Shown here: positions 36,674 through 46,059 of the stretch, piece by piece
How positions within the stretch are numbered: position 1 is the first letter of the stretch
Layout of the letters: each line of letters starts with the position of its first letter
DNA from: Brevundimonas vesicularis NBRC 12165
Lineage (GTDB): Bacteria > Pseudomonadota > Alphaproteobacteria > Caulobacterales > Caulobacteraceae
Direction of reading: 5' to 3'
Assembly (NCBI RefSeq): GCF_001592205.1
Contig: NZ_BCWM01000011.1
Coordinates: 62,001-126,000, forward strand
DNA length: 64,000 nucleotides
Program-made: the position numbers and the translations under genes
The notes under the pieces: generated by a model
What the model saw: only the letters and a program-made list of their open reading frames with translations
Databases searched by the model: none
Told to the model about the DNA's origin: nothing

Positions 36674-36849
36674 AGTGGGATCACAGCCAGGGCGCCACGA
36701 CCGGCAAGGTGGTCAAGAAGGTCACTTCGGAAACCAAGATCAAGGGCCACAAGGTTGCGGCCTCCAAGGATAATCCGGAGTATATCGTCGAAAGCGCCAA
36801 GACCGGCGCTCGCGCGGCGCACAAGCCGTCGGAGTTGAAGAAGGCATGA
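36637..36849 (+). CDS. DUF2945/hypervirulence-associated Tudor-domain protein
   Basis: A 70-residue protein: [62 protein letters not shown]. The KVKWDHSQG and YIVESAKTG...AAHKPSEL segments are signatures of the HVA-Tudor family, small SH3-like beta barrels of unknown ligand. GGAG nine bases before the ATG. It ends in a 4-base overlap (ATGA) with the DUF1176 gene. Confidence 0.9.
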   Translation: MSEKTFKAGDKVKWDHSQGATTGKVVKKVTSETKIKGHKVAASKDNPEYIVESAKTGARAAHKPSELKKA

Positions 36850-38009
36850 CCCCGAACGGCCTGTGGCGCGGCGTCGCCCGATCAGCCCCAGGCCTGTCCG
36901 CCCTCGCCGTGTCTGCGCTGGTCGTCGCCGGATGCGGCGACAGGGATGCGGACAGGGCGCCTGTTGCGACCAGGGCCACGGACGCGGCTGCGCCCGCCGC
37001 CGCTGCGCCGGTGCTGCAGATCCGCCCTGAAACCAAGACCTTCCGGGACTGGAGCGCCACCTGCGGCAACGACGGGACATGCTGGGCCTTCGGCTTTGCG
37101 CCAGAGTTCGCCGCTGGCTGGGTCCGCATAACCCTGGCGCCCGGTCCGGACGCCCAGCCGCAAATCCTCTTCGGCTATTGGCCCGACAGTGAGGCCAAGG
37201 GCGCCGGCTCCCTCAACCTGACCATCGACGGCCGCGCCTATCCGGCCGTGTTGGGCGCAACGAGCGACGCCGAGGCGCCGATCGGCGAAATCCGCGAAGG
37301 CGCTCGCGCCGCCCTCGACGCCCTGGCTCAGGGCAAGGTCATGATCATTCGCGGCGCCGCAACCCAGGAGGTCTCGCTGCACGGCGCCGCCGCCGCCCTG
37401 TTGTGGATCGACGAGAAGCAGGGACGTCTGAATACGCCAACCGCCCTGATCCGACGCGGCGACCGCCCGGCCGCCCTCGTTCCTGTCGCGCCGCCGCTGC
37501 CGACCGTCACCCCCGCCCCGGCCGTCGATCAGGTCGGGTTTAGCGATCAGAACCAGAAGGCGCCCGCCGCGCTGCGCGCCCGCACCGAGGTCGGCGACTG
37601 CCTCAAGGAATCGGCCATGCCGGCCGTCAGCGACATGGTCATGTCCGCCCGGCTGGACGCCCGCACCGAGCTGTGGGCCGTGCCCTGCGGATCGGGCGCC
37701 TATAACGTCACCCACAACTGGTATCTGACAGGATCGGGCGGTCGCGACCCTCGGCCCGCGATCCTCGCCGGATCGGAAGGGCCGGGTTCCGATCCCGTCA
37801 TGCCGGACAACGCGACCGTCAACGGCGTCTATGATCCCAAGACCCGCACCCTGTCGGCCTTCGCCAAGGCGCGGGGCATCGGGGATTGCGGCGCGGCGCA
37901 GACCTGGGCCTGGACGGGACAGGGCTTCACCTTGACGCAGGAAAGCATCATGGGCGAATGCGCCGGCGTGCCGTCCGACCTTTGGCCTGTCACTTGGCGC
38001 ACGCGGTGA
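36846..38009 (+). CDS. DUF1176 lipoprotein
   Basis: A 387-residue exported protein. Signal peptide ends at LVVAGC (Cys30), a good lipobox. The DUF1176 features follow: KTFRDWSATCGNDGTCWAFGF near residue 65, a central RGDRPAALVPVAPPLP linker, and the C-terminal lobe with AVPCGSGAYNVTHNWYL, GVYDPKTRTLSAFAKARGIGDCGAAQTWAWTGQGF. Several cysteines probably form disulfides in the periplasm. Function unknown. It overlaps the following flavoprotein gene by GTGA. Confidence 0.87.
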   Translation: MTPNGLWRGVARSAPGLSALAVSALVVAGCGDRDADRAPVATRATDAAAPAAAAPVLQIRPETKTFRDWSATCGNDGTCWAFGFAPEFAAGWVRITLAPGPDAQPQILFGYWPDSEAKGAGSLNLTIDGRAYPAVLGATSDAEAPIGEIREGARAALDALAQGKVMIIRGAATQEVSLHGAAAALLWIDEKQGRLNTPTALIRRGDRPAALVPVAPPLPTVTPAPAVDQVGFSDQNQKAPAALRARTEVGDCLKESAMPAVSDMVMSARLDARTELWAVPCGSGAYNVTHNWYLTGSGGRDPRPAILAGSEGPGSDPVMPDNATVNGVYDPKTRTLSAFAKARGIGDCGAAQTWAWTGQGFTLTQESIMGECAGVPSDLWPVTWRTR

Positions 38010-38914
38010 CCGATCCGGAGGTTCTGATCATCGGCGCGGGCCCGGCCGGCCTGACGGCGGCGACCTATCTGGGCCGCTTTCGGCGGCGGACCCTGGTGGT
38101 GGATGGCGGCGCGCCCCGCGCCTGCTGGATCCCGCTCAGCCACAATATGCCGGGCTTTCCGGCCGGCATCACCGGCGCCGACATCCTGAAGCGGATGCGC
38201 GAACAGGCCGAGGAATATGGCGCGGTCGTTGAACCGGGTCGCGTCCAACGCCTGACCCACGAAAGCGACGGCTTCGTCGCTGAGATGGATGGCCGCACCA
38301 TCCGCGCCCGCGCCGTCCTGTTGGCGACCGGGGTCGTCGATCACCATCCGGATCTGCCCGGCGTCGAAGCAGCGGTGCAAAAGGCGCTGGTCCGCATCTG
38401 TCCCATCTGCGACGGCTATGAGGCGACCGACAAGGCTGTCGCCATCATCGGCCAAAGCGACAAGGGCGCGCGCGAGGCCGCCTTCATGCGCACCTATTCC
38501 GACCGTGTGACCCTGATCCACATCGGCGCGCACGACGCGCTCAGCCGGCGTGACGAACTGGAACGGCTGGGCGTCGAACTGATCCTGGCGCCGCTGGACG
38601 CGATCGACATCGAAAACGACCGGGTGACGGCCCTGAGTTACGCCGGCCAGAGCCGCGCATTCGACCTTGTCTATTCGGCGTTGGGCACATCGCCGAACGC
38701 CGAACTGGCCGAGGGGCTGGAGGCGCGTCTGGCCGACGACGGCCGGTTGGAGGTCGATCTGCATCAGGCCACGAGCGTGCCGGGCCTCTATGCCGCCGGC
38801 GACGTCGTGCGCGGCCTCAACCAGATCGCCGTCGCGACCGCCGAAGCCGCCGTCGCCGCCACCGACATCCACAACCGCCTGCGCCAGGCCGACGGCCTGA
38901 CCGTCGCCGACTGA
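38006..38914 (+). CDS. Thioredoxin-reductase-like FAD oxidoreductase with degraded second nucleotide site
   Basis: A 302-residue flavoprotein starting at GTG 38006, inside the upstream stop (GTGA). FAD motif GAGPAG (residues 10-15) is intact and GLYAAGDVVRGLNQIAVATAEAA closes the FAD domain. The redox pair is Cys132/Cys135 in CPICDGYE rather than the CATCDGF of thioredoxin reductase. The expected NADPH motif is weak: IIGQSDKGAREA (147-158) lacks the GxGxxA/G glycines. This combination resembles the GliT/HlmI-like group of dithiol oxidases, which use oxygen instead of NADPH; that is inference. It could still be an ordinary reductase. Confidence 0.82.
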   Translation: MTDPEVLIIGAGPAGLTAATYLGRFRRRTLVVDGGAPRACWIPLSHNMPGFPAGITGADILKRMREQAEEYGAVVEPGRVQRLTHESDGFVAEMDGRTIRARAVLLATGVVDHHPDLPGVEAAVQKALVRICPICDGYEATDKAVAIIGQSDKGAREAAFMRTYSDRVTLIHIGAHDALSRRDELERLGVELILAPLDAIDIENDRVTALSYAGQSRAFDLVYSALGTSPNAELAEGLEARLADDGRLEVDLHQATSVPGLYAAGDVVRGLNQIAVATAEAAVAATDIHNRLRQADGLTVAD

Positions 38915-38923
38915 GCGCCGGAA

Positions 38924-40756
38924 CTAGGCCTGGGTCGCGACCCAGCCGTCGACGATCCGCTCCAGCACCGACAGGGGCACGCCGCCGGCGGCGAGCGCCG
39001 TGTCGTGGAAGCCCTTGATGTCGAACCTGGGCCCCAGGGTCGTCTTGGCCTTTTCGCGCAGGCGAACCCATTCGTTGTGACCGACCTTGTAGGCGCAGGC
39101 CTGGCCCGGCCAGCCGCAATAGCGTTCGACCTCGGACGTCGCCGCGCCTTCCTGATCGCCATAGGCCTCCATCATGTAGCGGATGCCCTCTTCGCGGCTC
39201 CAGCCCTTGGAATGGATGCCGGTGTCGACCACCAGGCGCGCGGCGCGGAACATCAGCGATTGCAGGTAGCCGATCTGACCCACCGGATCGTTCTCATAGG
39301 CGCCCAGTTCGTCGGCCAGCTGTTCGGCGTACAGCCCCCAGCCCTCGACGTAGGACGAGAAGCCCAACAGGTTCATCAGCAGCGGCGCGGACTCACTCTC
39401 CTGCTGCAGGCTGATCTGCAAATGGTGGCCCGGCGTCGCCTCGTGATAGGTCAGGGTCGGCAGGGTCCAGGACGGCCATTCCGCCGTGTCCTTCAGATTG
39501 ATCCAATAGATGCCGGGCCGCGTCCCATCCAGGCTGGGCGAATTGTAATAGCCCATCGGCGCGCCGGCCTCGATCTCGGGCGGCACCCGCTTGATCTCGA
39601 CCTTGGCTTTAGGCAGGCGGCCGAACGCGTTGGGCAGGCGGGCCTGCATGTCGGCCATCTGGGCGTTCAGCTTGGCGATCAGCTCGGCCTTGCCGGCGTC
39701 GGTGTTGGCATAGACGTATTTGGGATTATCCCCCAAGGCCTTGATCCGCTCGGCGACCGAACCCTGCGTCAGGCCTTGCGCCTTCAGCAACACATCGGCG
39801 CGCGCCGTCAGATCGGCCATTTGTTCCACGCCGGTGCGGTGGATCTCGTCGGCGGTCAGCCGGGTCGTGGTGATGTAGCGCAGGCTGTTGGCGTAATACT
39901 GCTCGCCCTGCGGCAGGCGGCGCACCGAGGCCTCGTGCACGGCGTTCGGTTGGGCTGCCTTGAGCACGGCGTTCTGGGCGGCCAGGGCCGGATAGACCCG
40001 CTCGGTCACAAGCCGTTCGACCTGGGCGCCCCAGTCGCCGGTTAGGCCCTTGGCGCGGGCCCGATCCACGACCGACTGGGTCAGGGGCGAGGTCGCCGCG
40101 GGGGTCGCCAGGACGCCGTCCTGCTGGCGGATCGCCTTGGCCAGGATGAAGTCGGGCGGGATGACGCCCAGCGCATAGTCTTCCTTCAATCGATCCGTCT
40201 CGGCCAGCAGCACGTCCGCGAAGGCGTTGACGCGGGCGACATAGGCGTCGGCGTCGGCGGCCGTCTCGATGGTGTGCTGGTTGGCCAGGAAGTCGGGCGT
40301 GGACTGATAGGCGCCGCCCTGCTGGCTGACGCGGTACGGATTGGGCCAGCCGCCTTGGCCGTAGGGGATGTCGTAGGTGGCGATCACCCCGTCCAGATTC
40401 TGGGTCAGGCTGTCGTAGTAGTTGGCGTTGCGGGCATCGAGTTTAGAGCGGTCGATGTGGGACAGTTCGGCGCGTTGGCGACGCGTGAAAGCGCGCTGGT
40501 CGTCTTCCTCGGCGCGGGTCGGAACGGTCAGTTTGGACTTGGCGGCGGCGCGGTCGCCCTTGTCCAAGCCGAACATGGTGACGACCTCAGGGCTCTTGTC
40601 CAGCGTCTGCTCGAACGTGGCGTCCATGAAGGTTTTGAGTTGGGCGGCGGCGTCGCCCTGCGATGCCCCGGCCTGACGCGCGAAGGCGGGGCCGCCCACG
40701 GCGACGAGACCGGCGCCCAAGGCGGCGGACTGAAGAAGACGACGACGATCGAACAT
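38924..40756 (-). CDS. DUF885 family, Tat-exported peptidase-like protein
   Basis: A 610-residue protein. MFDRRRLLQSAALGAGLVAVGGPAFA is a Tat-like signal (RRRLLQ, weakly hydrophobic, AFA cleavage). The mature part is helical as in DUF885/M32-like metallopeptidases, with the zinc-site motif HEATPGHH (438-445) followed 37 or so residues later by YVEGWGLYAEQL carrying the third ligand Glu. It probably hydrolyses peptides in the periplasm. ATG 40756 chosen by the signal peptide; an upstream in-frame extension is ignored. Confidence 0.86.
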   Translation of the reverse strand: MFDRRRLLQSAALGAGLVAVGGPAFARQAGASQGDAAAQLKTFMDATFEQTLDKSPEVVTMFGLDKGDRAAAKSKLTVPTRAEEDDQRAFTRRQRAELSHIDRSKLDARNANYYDSLTQNLDGVIATYDIPYGQGGWPNPYRVSQQGGAYQSTPDFLANQHTIETAADADAYVARVNAFADVLLAETDRLKEDYALGVIPPDFILAKAIRQQDGVLATPAATSPLTQSVVDRARAKGLTGDWGAQVERLVTERVYPALAAQNAVLKAAQPNAVHEASVRRLPQGEQYYANSLRYITTTRLTADEIHRTGVEQMADLTARADVLLKAQGLTQGSVAERIKALGDNPKYVYANTDAGKAELIAKLNAQMADMQARLPNAFGRLPKAKVEIKRVPPEIEAGAPMGYYNSPSLDGTRPGIYWINLKDTAEWPSWTLPTLTYHEATPGHHLQISLQQESESAPLLMNLLGFSSYVEGWGLYAEQLADELGAYENDPVGQIGYLQSLMFRAARLVVDTGIHSKGWSREEGIRYMMEAYGDQEGAATSEVERYCGWPGQACAYKVGHNEWVRLREKAKTTLGPRFDIKGFHDTALAAGGVPLSVLERIVDGWVATQA

Positions 40757-40845
40757 GGAACGGCCCCTCGAACTTGGATGCGGCAATGGAAACTGCATGG
40801 GCCGAAGCGGCAAGTGAAATCGCGGACAGCCGTTGCGCGGCCCCA

Positions 40846-40880
40846 AAGAAAAAGGCCCGGCGGATCGCTCCGCCGGGCCT
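40846..40880 (-). terminator. Terminator of pnp
   Basis: Perfect 12-bp stem (40853-40864 with 40869-40880) and TCGC-type tetraloop; on the minus strand it is followed by TTTTTCTTT. It ends the rpsO-pnp transcript. Confidence 0.9.
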
Positions 40881-40904
40881 CATCAGTCTTGGATGCGAGG
40901 TCGC

Positions 40905-43139
40905 TTAGTCGCGACGACGACGTCCGCGATCGCCACCGCGATCCCCGCCGTCACGTTTCGGACGACCGCCGGTGTCTTCCGACAGGGGCTCTTCGCCACG
41001 CTGGGCGCGCTCCGCGTTGATCTTGGCCGTCAGGTCTTCACCCGTGGCCTGATCGACAACCTTCATCGACAGCTTGGTCTTGCCGCGATCGTCGAAGCCC
41101 AGGAACTTGACCTTGACCTCTTGGCCTTCCGACAGAACGTCGGCCGGATTGGCGACGCGTTCCAGAGCGATTTGGGACACGTGGACCAGGCCGTCCTTGG
41201 CGCCGAAGAAGTTCACGAAGGCGCCGAAATCGACGACCTTGACGACCTTGCCGGAGTAGATGGTTCCGACTTCCGGCTCCGAGGCGATGGACTGGATCCA
41301 GGCCTTGGCGGCGTCGATCTTCTCCTGGTCGTTGGCGGCGACCTTGATTGTGCCGTCATCGCCGATGTCGATCTTGGCGCCGGTCTTCTCGACGATCTCG
41401 CGGATGACCTTGCCGCCCGAACCGATGACTTCACGGATCTTGTCGACGGGGATCTTGACCGTTTCGATCTTGGGCGCGTGTTCACCCAGTTCGGCGCGCG
41501 GCGCATCCATAGCCTTGGACATCTCGTCCAGGATGTGCAGGCGACCGGCCGAAGCCTGCGTCAGAGCCTGCTTCATGATCTCCTTGGTGATGCCGGCGAC
41601 CTTGATGTCCATCTGAAGGCTGGTGATGCCTTCCGACGTGCCGGCGACCTTGAAGTCCATGTCGCCCAGGTGGTCTTCGTCACCCAGGATGTCCGACAGG
41701 ATGGCGAACTCGCCCGACGGCTCCAGGATCAGGCCCATGGCGATGCCCGAGACCGGACGAACCAGCGGCACGCCGGCGTCCATCAGGGCCAGCGACGAAC
41801 CGCAGACCGTGGCCATCGAGGACGAGCCGTTCGACTCGGTGATCTCGGAGACCAGACGGATGGTGTAGGGGAAGTCTTCCTTGGTCGGCAGCATCGGACG
41901 GATCGCGCGCCAGGCCAGCTTGCCGTGACCGATTTCGCGACGGCCGGGCGAACCCATGCGGCCCGCTTCACCCACCGAATAGGGGGGGAAGTTGTAGTGC
42001 AGCAGGAAGTTCTCTTTGTAGGTGCCCTGCAGGCTGTCGATGTACTGCTCGTCCTCGCCGGTGCCGAGGGTGGCGACGACCAGGGCCTGGGTTTCCCCAC
42101 GCGTGAACAGGGCCGAACCGTGGGTGCGCGGCAGGACGCCGACTTCCGACACGATGGCGCGGACCTTGTCGAGGGCGCGGCCGTCGACGCGGTGCGCGTT
42201 CTCGATGATGTCGCGACGCAGGACTTCGGCTTCGCACTCCTTGAAGGCGGCCGAGAACTTGGAACCGTCGACGCCGTCGGGGTTCTCGTCGGTCTTCACC
42301 AGCTTGGCGGCGGCGGCCTTCTTGGCGGCGTCGACGCCCGAACGGCGCTCGTATTTGCCGGCGTGGGTGTAGGCGCTCTTGATGTCTTCGCCGACCAGCG
42401 ACTTGATCGAGGCGACGACGTCGGAGTGATCTTCGGCCTGGAAGTCGAATGGCTCCTTGGCGGCGTGTTCAGCCAGTTCGATGATGGCGTCGATCACCGG
42501 CTGCATGCCCGCATGCGCGAACATCAGGGCCTCGAGCATCTTCTCTTCCGACAGCTCCTTGGCTTCGGATTCGACCATCATCAGGGCGTCTTGCGTGCCG
42601 GCGACCACCAGGTCGAGGTCCGAGGACGGGATCAGGTCGATGGCGGGGTTCAGCACCAGCTCGCCGTCGATCAGGCCGACGCGCGCGGCGCCGATGGGGC
42701 CCATGAAGGGCACGCCCGAGATGGTCAGGGCGGCCGAGGCGGCGACCATGCCCAGAACGTCGGGATCGTTTTCCATGTCGTGCTGCAGCACGGTCACGAC
42801 GACCTGGGTCTCGTTCTTGAAGCCCTTGACGAACAGCGGGCGGATCGGACGGTCGATCAGGCGGGAAACCAGGGTTTCCTTCTCGGACGGACGGCCTTCA
42901 CGCTTGAAGTAGCCGCCCGGGATCTTGCCGGCGGCGAAGGTCTTTTCCTGGTAGTTGACCGTCAGGGGGAAGAAATCCAGGCCGGGCTTGGGCGCGCGGC
43001 CATAGACGACGGTGGCCAGAACCACGGTCTCGCCGTAGGTCGCCAGCACGGCGCCGTCGGCCTGGCGGGCGATGCGGCCCGTTTCCAGGGTCAGCGGGCG
43101 GCCGGCCCAGTCGATCGTCTTGCGTTTGATGTCGAACAT
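40905..43139 (-). CDS. pnp: Polynucleotide phosphorylase
   Basis: A 744-residue PNPase, the phosphorolytic 3'-5' exoribonuclease of the RNA degradosome. Two RNase PH domains ([46 protein letters not shown]-like core with [19 protein letters not shown]), a KH domain with [15 protein letters not shown], and an S1 domain ([34 protein letters not shown]). The C-terminal tail is Arg/Asp/Gly-rich, which in Caulobacter contacts RNase E. Preceded by a 297-base gap and its own candidate promoter. Confidence 0.98.
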   Translation of the reverse strand: MFDIKRKTIDWAGRPLTLETGRIARQADGAVLATYGETVVLATVVYGRAPKPGLDFFPLTVNYQEKTFAAGKIPGGYFKREGRPSEKETLVSRLIDRPIRPLFVKGFKNETQVVVTVLQHDMENDPDVLGMVAASAALTISGVPFMGPIGAARVGLIDGELVLNPAIDLIPSSDLDLVVAGTQDALMMVESEAKELSEEKMLEALMFAHAGMQPVIDAIIELAEHAAKEPFDFQAEDHSDVVASIKSLVGEDIKSAYTHAGKYERRSGVDAAKKAAAAKLVKTDENPDGVDGSKFSAAFKECEAEVLRRDIIENAHRVDGRALDKVRAIVSEVGVLPRTHGSALFTRGETQALVVATLGTGEDEQYIDSLQGTYKENFLLHYNFPPYSVGEAGRMGSPGRREIGHGKLAWRAIRPMLPTKEDFPYTIRLVSEITESNGSSSMATVCGSSLALMDAGVPLVRPVSGIAMGLILEPSGEFAILSDILGDEDHLGDMDFKVAGTSEGITSLQMDIKVAGITKEIMKQALTQASAGRLHILDEMSKAMDAPRAELGEHAPKIETVKIPVDKIREVIGSGGKVIREIVEKTGAKIDIGDDGTIKVAANDQEKIDAAKAWIQSIASEPEVGTIYSGKVVKVVDFGAFVNFFGAKDGLVHVSQIALERVANPADVLSEGQEVKVKFLGFDDRGKTKLSMKVVDQATGEDLTAKINAERAQRGEEPLSEDTGGRPKRDGGDRGGDRGRRRRD

Positions 43140-43436
43140 ATTTCGTCTTTCGTATCCCGGACGGCGTATTCCGTGCGGGGTCCCATCATGGGGCGGATGC
43201 GTCGGCGTTCAGTCCTTCGATCCAGAGGCCGCCGCGCCATCGCGACGACCGGGAGAGGACCGTCATGGCCCTCGCAGCTGCGCCGGTAAGTCCTGCGGCG
43301 CACAGGTCGTGTCTTATAGTCGCGCTTCCCGGGCGGCCAACCGGCAGCCACTTGGCCTGGAAGCGCTTAGTTGCACAACGAGGCGCGGACGTGACCGCCC
43401 GCGCCTCGAAAGCGTATTCTACACTGTTCCGACGCC
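43140..43436. other. rpsO-pnp intergenic region
   Basis: No gene. A 10-bp stem (43379-43388 with 43399-43408, CGAGGCGCGG and its complement) lies 29 bases after the rpsO stop and may attenuate or terminate it, though the following TTGTGC is a weak T-tract. The leader left for pnp (about 165 bases) could host RNase III/PNPase autoregulation as known in E. coli, but I see no strong double hairpin. Confidence 0.4.
43313..43340 (-). promoter_or_regulatory. Candidate promoter of pnp
   Basis: On the minus strand TTGGCC (43335-43340), 16 bases, TATAAG (43313-43318). It would start a pnp transcript near 43306. Confidence 0.45.
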
Positions 43437-43706
43437 TTAGCGGCGCAGGCCCAGTTTGGAGATGAGCGCCTGGTAGCGACCGGCGTCGACCTTGTTCAGG
43501 TGGTCGAGCAGGCGGCGACGTTGCGACACCATCTTCAGAAGGCCACGACGCGAGTGGTTATCCTTCTTGTGGGTCTTGAAGTGTTCGGTGAGGTTGGCGA
43601 TGCGTTCCGACAGGATCGCGACCTGAACCTCGGCCGAGCCGGTGTCGCCGGCGGAGCGGGCGTTATCGGCGATGATCTCGTGCTTGCGTTCAGCAGTAAC
43701 CGACAT
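43437..43706 (-). CDS. rpsO: 30S ribosomal protein S15
   Basis: An 89-residue S15: [49 protein letters not shown] is the 16S rRNA-binding core, ending [12 protein letters not shown]. Conserved order truB-rpsO-pnp. It is 73 bases downstream of truB, across a gap that contains a repeat fragment. Confidence 0.98.
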   Translation of the reverse strand: MSVTAERKHEIIADNARSAGDTGSAEVQVAILSERIANLTEHFKTHKKDNHSRRGLLKMVSQRRRLLDHLNKVDAGRYQALISKLGLRR

Positions 43707-43725
43707 CGTAGTTCTCCCTTGGTGG

Positions 43726-43752
43726 CCTACCGCGCTTTCGCGCTACTTGAGG
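43726..43752. repeat. Short repeat fragment shared with 34996-35021
   Basis: CCTACCGCGCTTTCGCGCTACTTGAGG is nearly identical to the block that precedes the G-rich repeat in the icd 3' region. A GCGC-type hairpin can form. It may be a remnant of the same repeat family, here without the G-rich half. Confidence 0.5.
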
Positions 43753-43779
43753 CCGGGTTGGAGTCTCCTGATCAGGCGA

Positions 43780-44712
43780 TCAGGAAAGATTGAAAACGCG
43801 GTCGGGTTCTAGCCGACCGGCCCGCAACTGACAGAGGGCGACGAGGGTCTGGCCCTGAAAGGCTGAAACCGTGCGCGAACCGCCGGTAAGACGATCCTTG
43901 AGGGTTTCCACCTGACGGGGGAGCAGAACGATCGGGCGTCCCTGCCGAAGCGAGAAGGCGTCCTGTTCATTCACGGCCAGTTCCGGGATGTCGTCCAGAG
44001 CGGTCGCGACGGCAAGCAAGCCTTCCGAGGCGGCGCCCCTATGCACCATTTCCTCCAGAGAATCCAGAGTGACGGCGTTTTGCGTGCTGAACGGCCCCAC
44101 GCGCTCGCGTCTCAGGGCGCTGACATGACCCTCGGCACCGAGGGCGGCGGCCAGGTCGCGGGCCAGCGAGCGGACATAGACGCCCTTGCCGGTGCGGATG
44201 GTCAGTTCCACGTGGTCGGCGTCGGGCGCGTCGCTGACCTCGGCGGAATGGATGGTCACGCGGCGAGCCTGAAGCTCGAACTCCACCCCGTCGCGGGCCA
44301 GGTCATAGGCGCGGGCGCCGTCCACCTTGATCGCGGAAAAGCGCGGCGGCGTCTGGTCGATCTCGCCGACGAAGGTGGGCAGGGCGGCCTTCACCTGATC
44401 GACCGTGGGACGCACGTCGGAGCGGCCGATGATCTCGCCCTCGCGGTCCACGCTGTCCGTCGAGACGCCCCAGTTGATGGTGAAGCGATAGACCTTCTGC
44501 GCCTCCATCATCATCGGCACGGTCTTGGTCGCCTCGCCCAGCGCGATGGGCAGGATGCCGCTGGCCAGCGGGTCCAGCGTTCCGGCGTGACCGGCCTTCT
44601 GGGCGTTGAACAGGCGACGGATGCGGCTGACGGCCTCGGTCGATCCCATCTCGAACGGCTTGTCCAGGCAAACCCAGCCGTCGACGACGTCGCCCTTCTT
44701 CTTGCGGCCCAT
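43780..44712 (-). CDS. truB: tRNA pseudouridine-55 synthase
   Basis: A 310-residue TruB. Catalytic Asp47 lies in [50 protein letters not shown] and [35 protein letters not shown] are conserved RNA-binding blocks, and a small C-terminal PUA-like part ends the protein. ATG 44712 (MGRKKKGD) chosen; an upstream extension would read into the repeat. A short palindrome (43767-43784) overlaps its stop. Confidence 0.96.
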   Translation of the reverse strand: MGRKKKGDVVDGWVCLDKPFEMGSTEAVSRIRRLFNAQKAGHAGTLDPLASGILPIALGEATKTVPMMMEAQKVYRFTINWGVSTDSVDREGEIIGRSDVRPTVDQVKAALPTFVGEIDQTPPRFSAIKVDGARAYDLARDGVEFELQARRVTIHSAEVSDAPDADHVELTIRTGKGVYVRSLARDLAAALGAEGHVSALRRERVGPFSTQNAVTLDSLEEMVHRGAASEGLLAVATALDDIPELAVNEQDAFSLRQGRPIVLLPRQVETLKDRLTGGSRTVSAFQGQTLVALCQLRAGRLEPDRVFNLS

Positions 44713-44718
44713 CCTCAA

Positions 44719-44849
44719 ATCCTCCCCTGCGAAGCTGGGGAGGGGGACCACGAAGTGGTGGAGGGGGCGGACGCAAGGCCGGTGTCTGGGGTCGCCCCCT
44801 CCACCACGCTGCGCGCGGTCCCCCTCCCCCGTGAAGGACGGGGGAGGAT
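44719..44849. repeat. Inverted pair of G-rich interspersed repeats between rbfA and truB
   Basis: Left copy 44719-44770 (ATCCTCCCC...GGGGAGGGGGACCACGAAGTGGTGGAGGGGGCG) and right copy 44793-44849 in the opposite orientation. Each contains a C/G hairpin and a small ACCAC-GTGGT-like hairpin, and together they can fold into one long stem. Same family as 35027-35074. It fills almost the whole gap between two operon genes. Confidence 0.8.
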
Positions 44850-44857
44850 CGCCAGCA

Positions 44858-45310
44858 TCAGTCTTCGCCCTCGTCGTCGCGGCGCTCCAGGTCGGCGCGG
44901 ACGCGGGGGTCGTCGAACAGGCGGTCGATGTGGCTGGCGGCGTCGAAGCTTTCGTCGTGGCGGAACTTCAGGTCGGGCGTGAACTTCATGTCCAGACGAC
45001 GGCCCAGCTGGCCGCGCACGAATTTGGCGTGCACGTTCAGCGCCTTGATAATCTCGCTCTCATGCCCATTGGTCGGTGCGGCCTCGACGCCGGCGCCAAG
45101 AGGCTCGACGAAACAGGTGGCGTGTTTCAGGTCCGGCGACAGGCGCACCTCGGTCACGGTGATGGACACCCCGGCCAGGGCCTCGTCGCGGATATCCTCC
45201 TCGCGCAGGATGTCGACCAGGGCGTGACGGATCAGCTCGCCGGCGCGCAGCTGGCGCTGGCTGGGTCCGGCGGGGCCGGAGGCGTTGCGGGTGTGTTGCT
45301 TGTGGGCCAT
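44858..45310 (-). CDS. rbfA: Ribosome-binding factor A
   Basis: A 150-residue RbfA that helps 30S maturation. [54 protein letters not shown] and [33 protein letters not shown] are the KH-like fold signatures. ATG 45310 has a GGAGGAGAGG site. infB, usually upstream of rbfA, is absent here. Confidence 0.95.
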   Translation of the reverse strand: MAHKQHTRNASGPAGPSQRQLRAGELIRHALVDILREEDIRDEALAGVSITVTEVRLSPDLKHATCFVEPLGAGVEAAPTNGHESEIIKALNVHAKFVRGQLGRRLDMKFTPDLKFRHDESFDAASHIDRLFDDPRVRADLERRDDEGED

Positions 45311-45375
45311 CGGCCTCTCCTCCTTGTTCGCCCGCTGGGGATCGGACCCGGCCGGATAGGCGAAAGTCGGGCGGT

Positions 45376-46059
45376 CTAGTCCCGCAGCGGGGGTCTGTCC
45401 AGTTTTCGCGCCCGTTCGGCGGCCCGAACCGAGCGCATCACCTCGCCCGAGATGATCGCTGGAACTGGCCGGACCGCCACGCCGCTGGCGTTCAGGACAC
45501 CGGCCGTCCAGTGATTGCACAGGTGCAGGATGGAGAAGGTCTCGCGGCTGGCGAAGAAGCGCGCGTCATCGCCGGCACGTATGGCTGCGATGCGCGGCCG
45601 GCCGTTCGACAGATCGAGCGAGGCCTCGACCCGCGCGGCCAGACGCTGGAACGCAGAGCGGCTCAGGGTCAGGGCGCCGTTGTCTTCGCCATAGGCCAGA
45701 CGCGGATCGTCGCGTCGAGGGGCCAGCATCAGTACCGATCGATTGCCGGGATGCAGGAAGGCGCGCGCGCCGTCGGGAAGGCGATCTGAAATCGGGCGCT
45801 GATCGACGTAAAACTTCGCATCGCCCCATCCGATCAGGATCCAGTCGCCAGGCGCCAAGGATTGGACTGCAAGCGCCAGAGTACCGCCGCGGCGTTCCAG
45901 CGCGGCGCGCGGCACGGCGATATCGGTGTGAAAGCCGTTGTCGAGCACCTGAATGACGACAGGGTCCGTCGCCGTCCCATCCGTAGCGCCCGGCCGGGTC
46001 CAGGTCAGAAGCGCCGCCGCCAGTCCGATCAGCGCCGCCAGCATCAGGCCTCGCATCAT
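45376..46059 (-). CDS. DUF2459/TIGR02117 family protein
   Basis: A 227-residue protein with an N-terminal helix (GLMLAALIGLAAALLTWT) and the DUF2459 pattern: VIQVLDNGFHTDIAVPRAAL, WILIGWGDAKFYVD, and later FFASRETFSILHLCNHWTAGVLNASG with the conserved CNHW. Such proteins are often near PHA or membrane genes, but the function is unknown. Overlaps the preceding gene by ATGA. Confidence 0.83.
   Translation of the reverse strand: MMRGLMLAALIGLAAALLTWTRPGATDGTATDPVVIQVLDNGFHTDIAVPRAALERRGGTLALAVQSLAPGDWILIGWGDAKFYVDQRPISDRLPDGARAFLHPGNRSVLMLAPRRDDPRLAYGEDNGALTLSRSAFQRLAARVEASLDLSNGRPRIAAIRAGDDARFFASRETFSILHLCNHWTAGVLNASGVAVRPVPAIISGEVMRSVRAAERARKLDRPPLRD

Noticed and set aside
43767..43784. CCTGATC-AGGC-GATCAGG palindrome over the truB stop considered as terminator
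   Set aside because: No T-run follows on either strand and rpsO is expected to be co-transcribed with truB, so it is more likely incidental.
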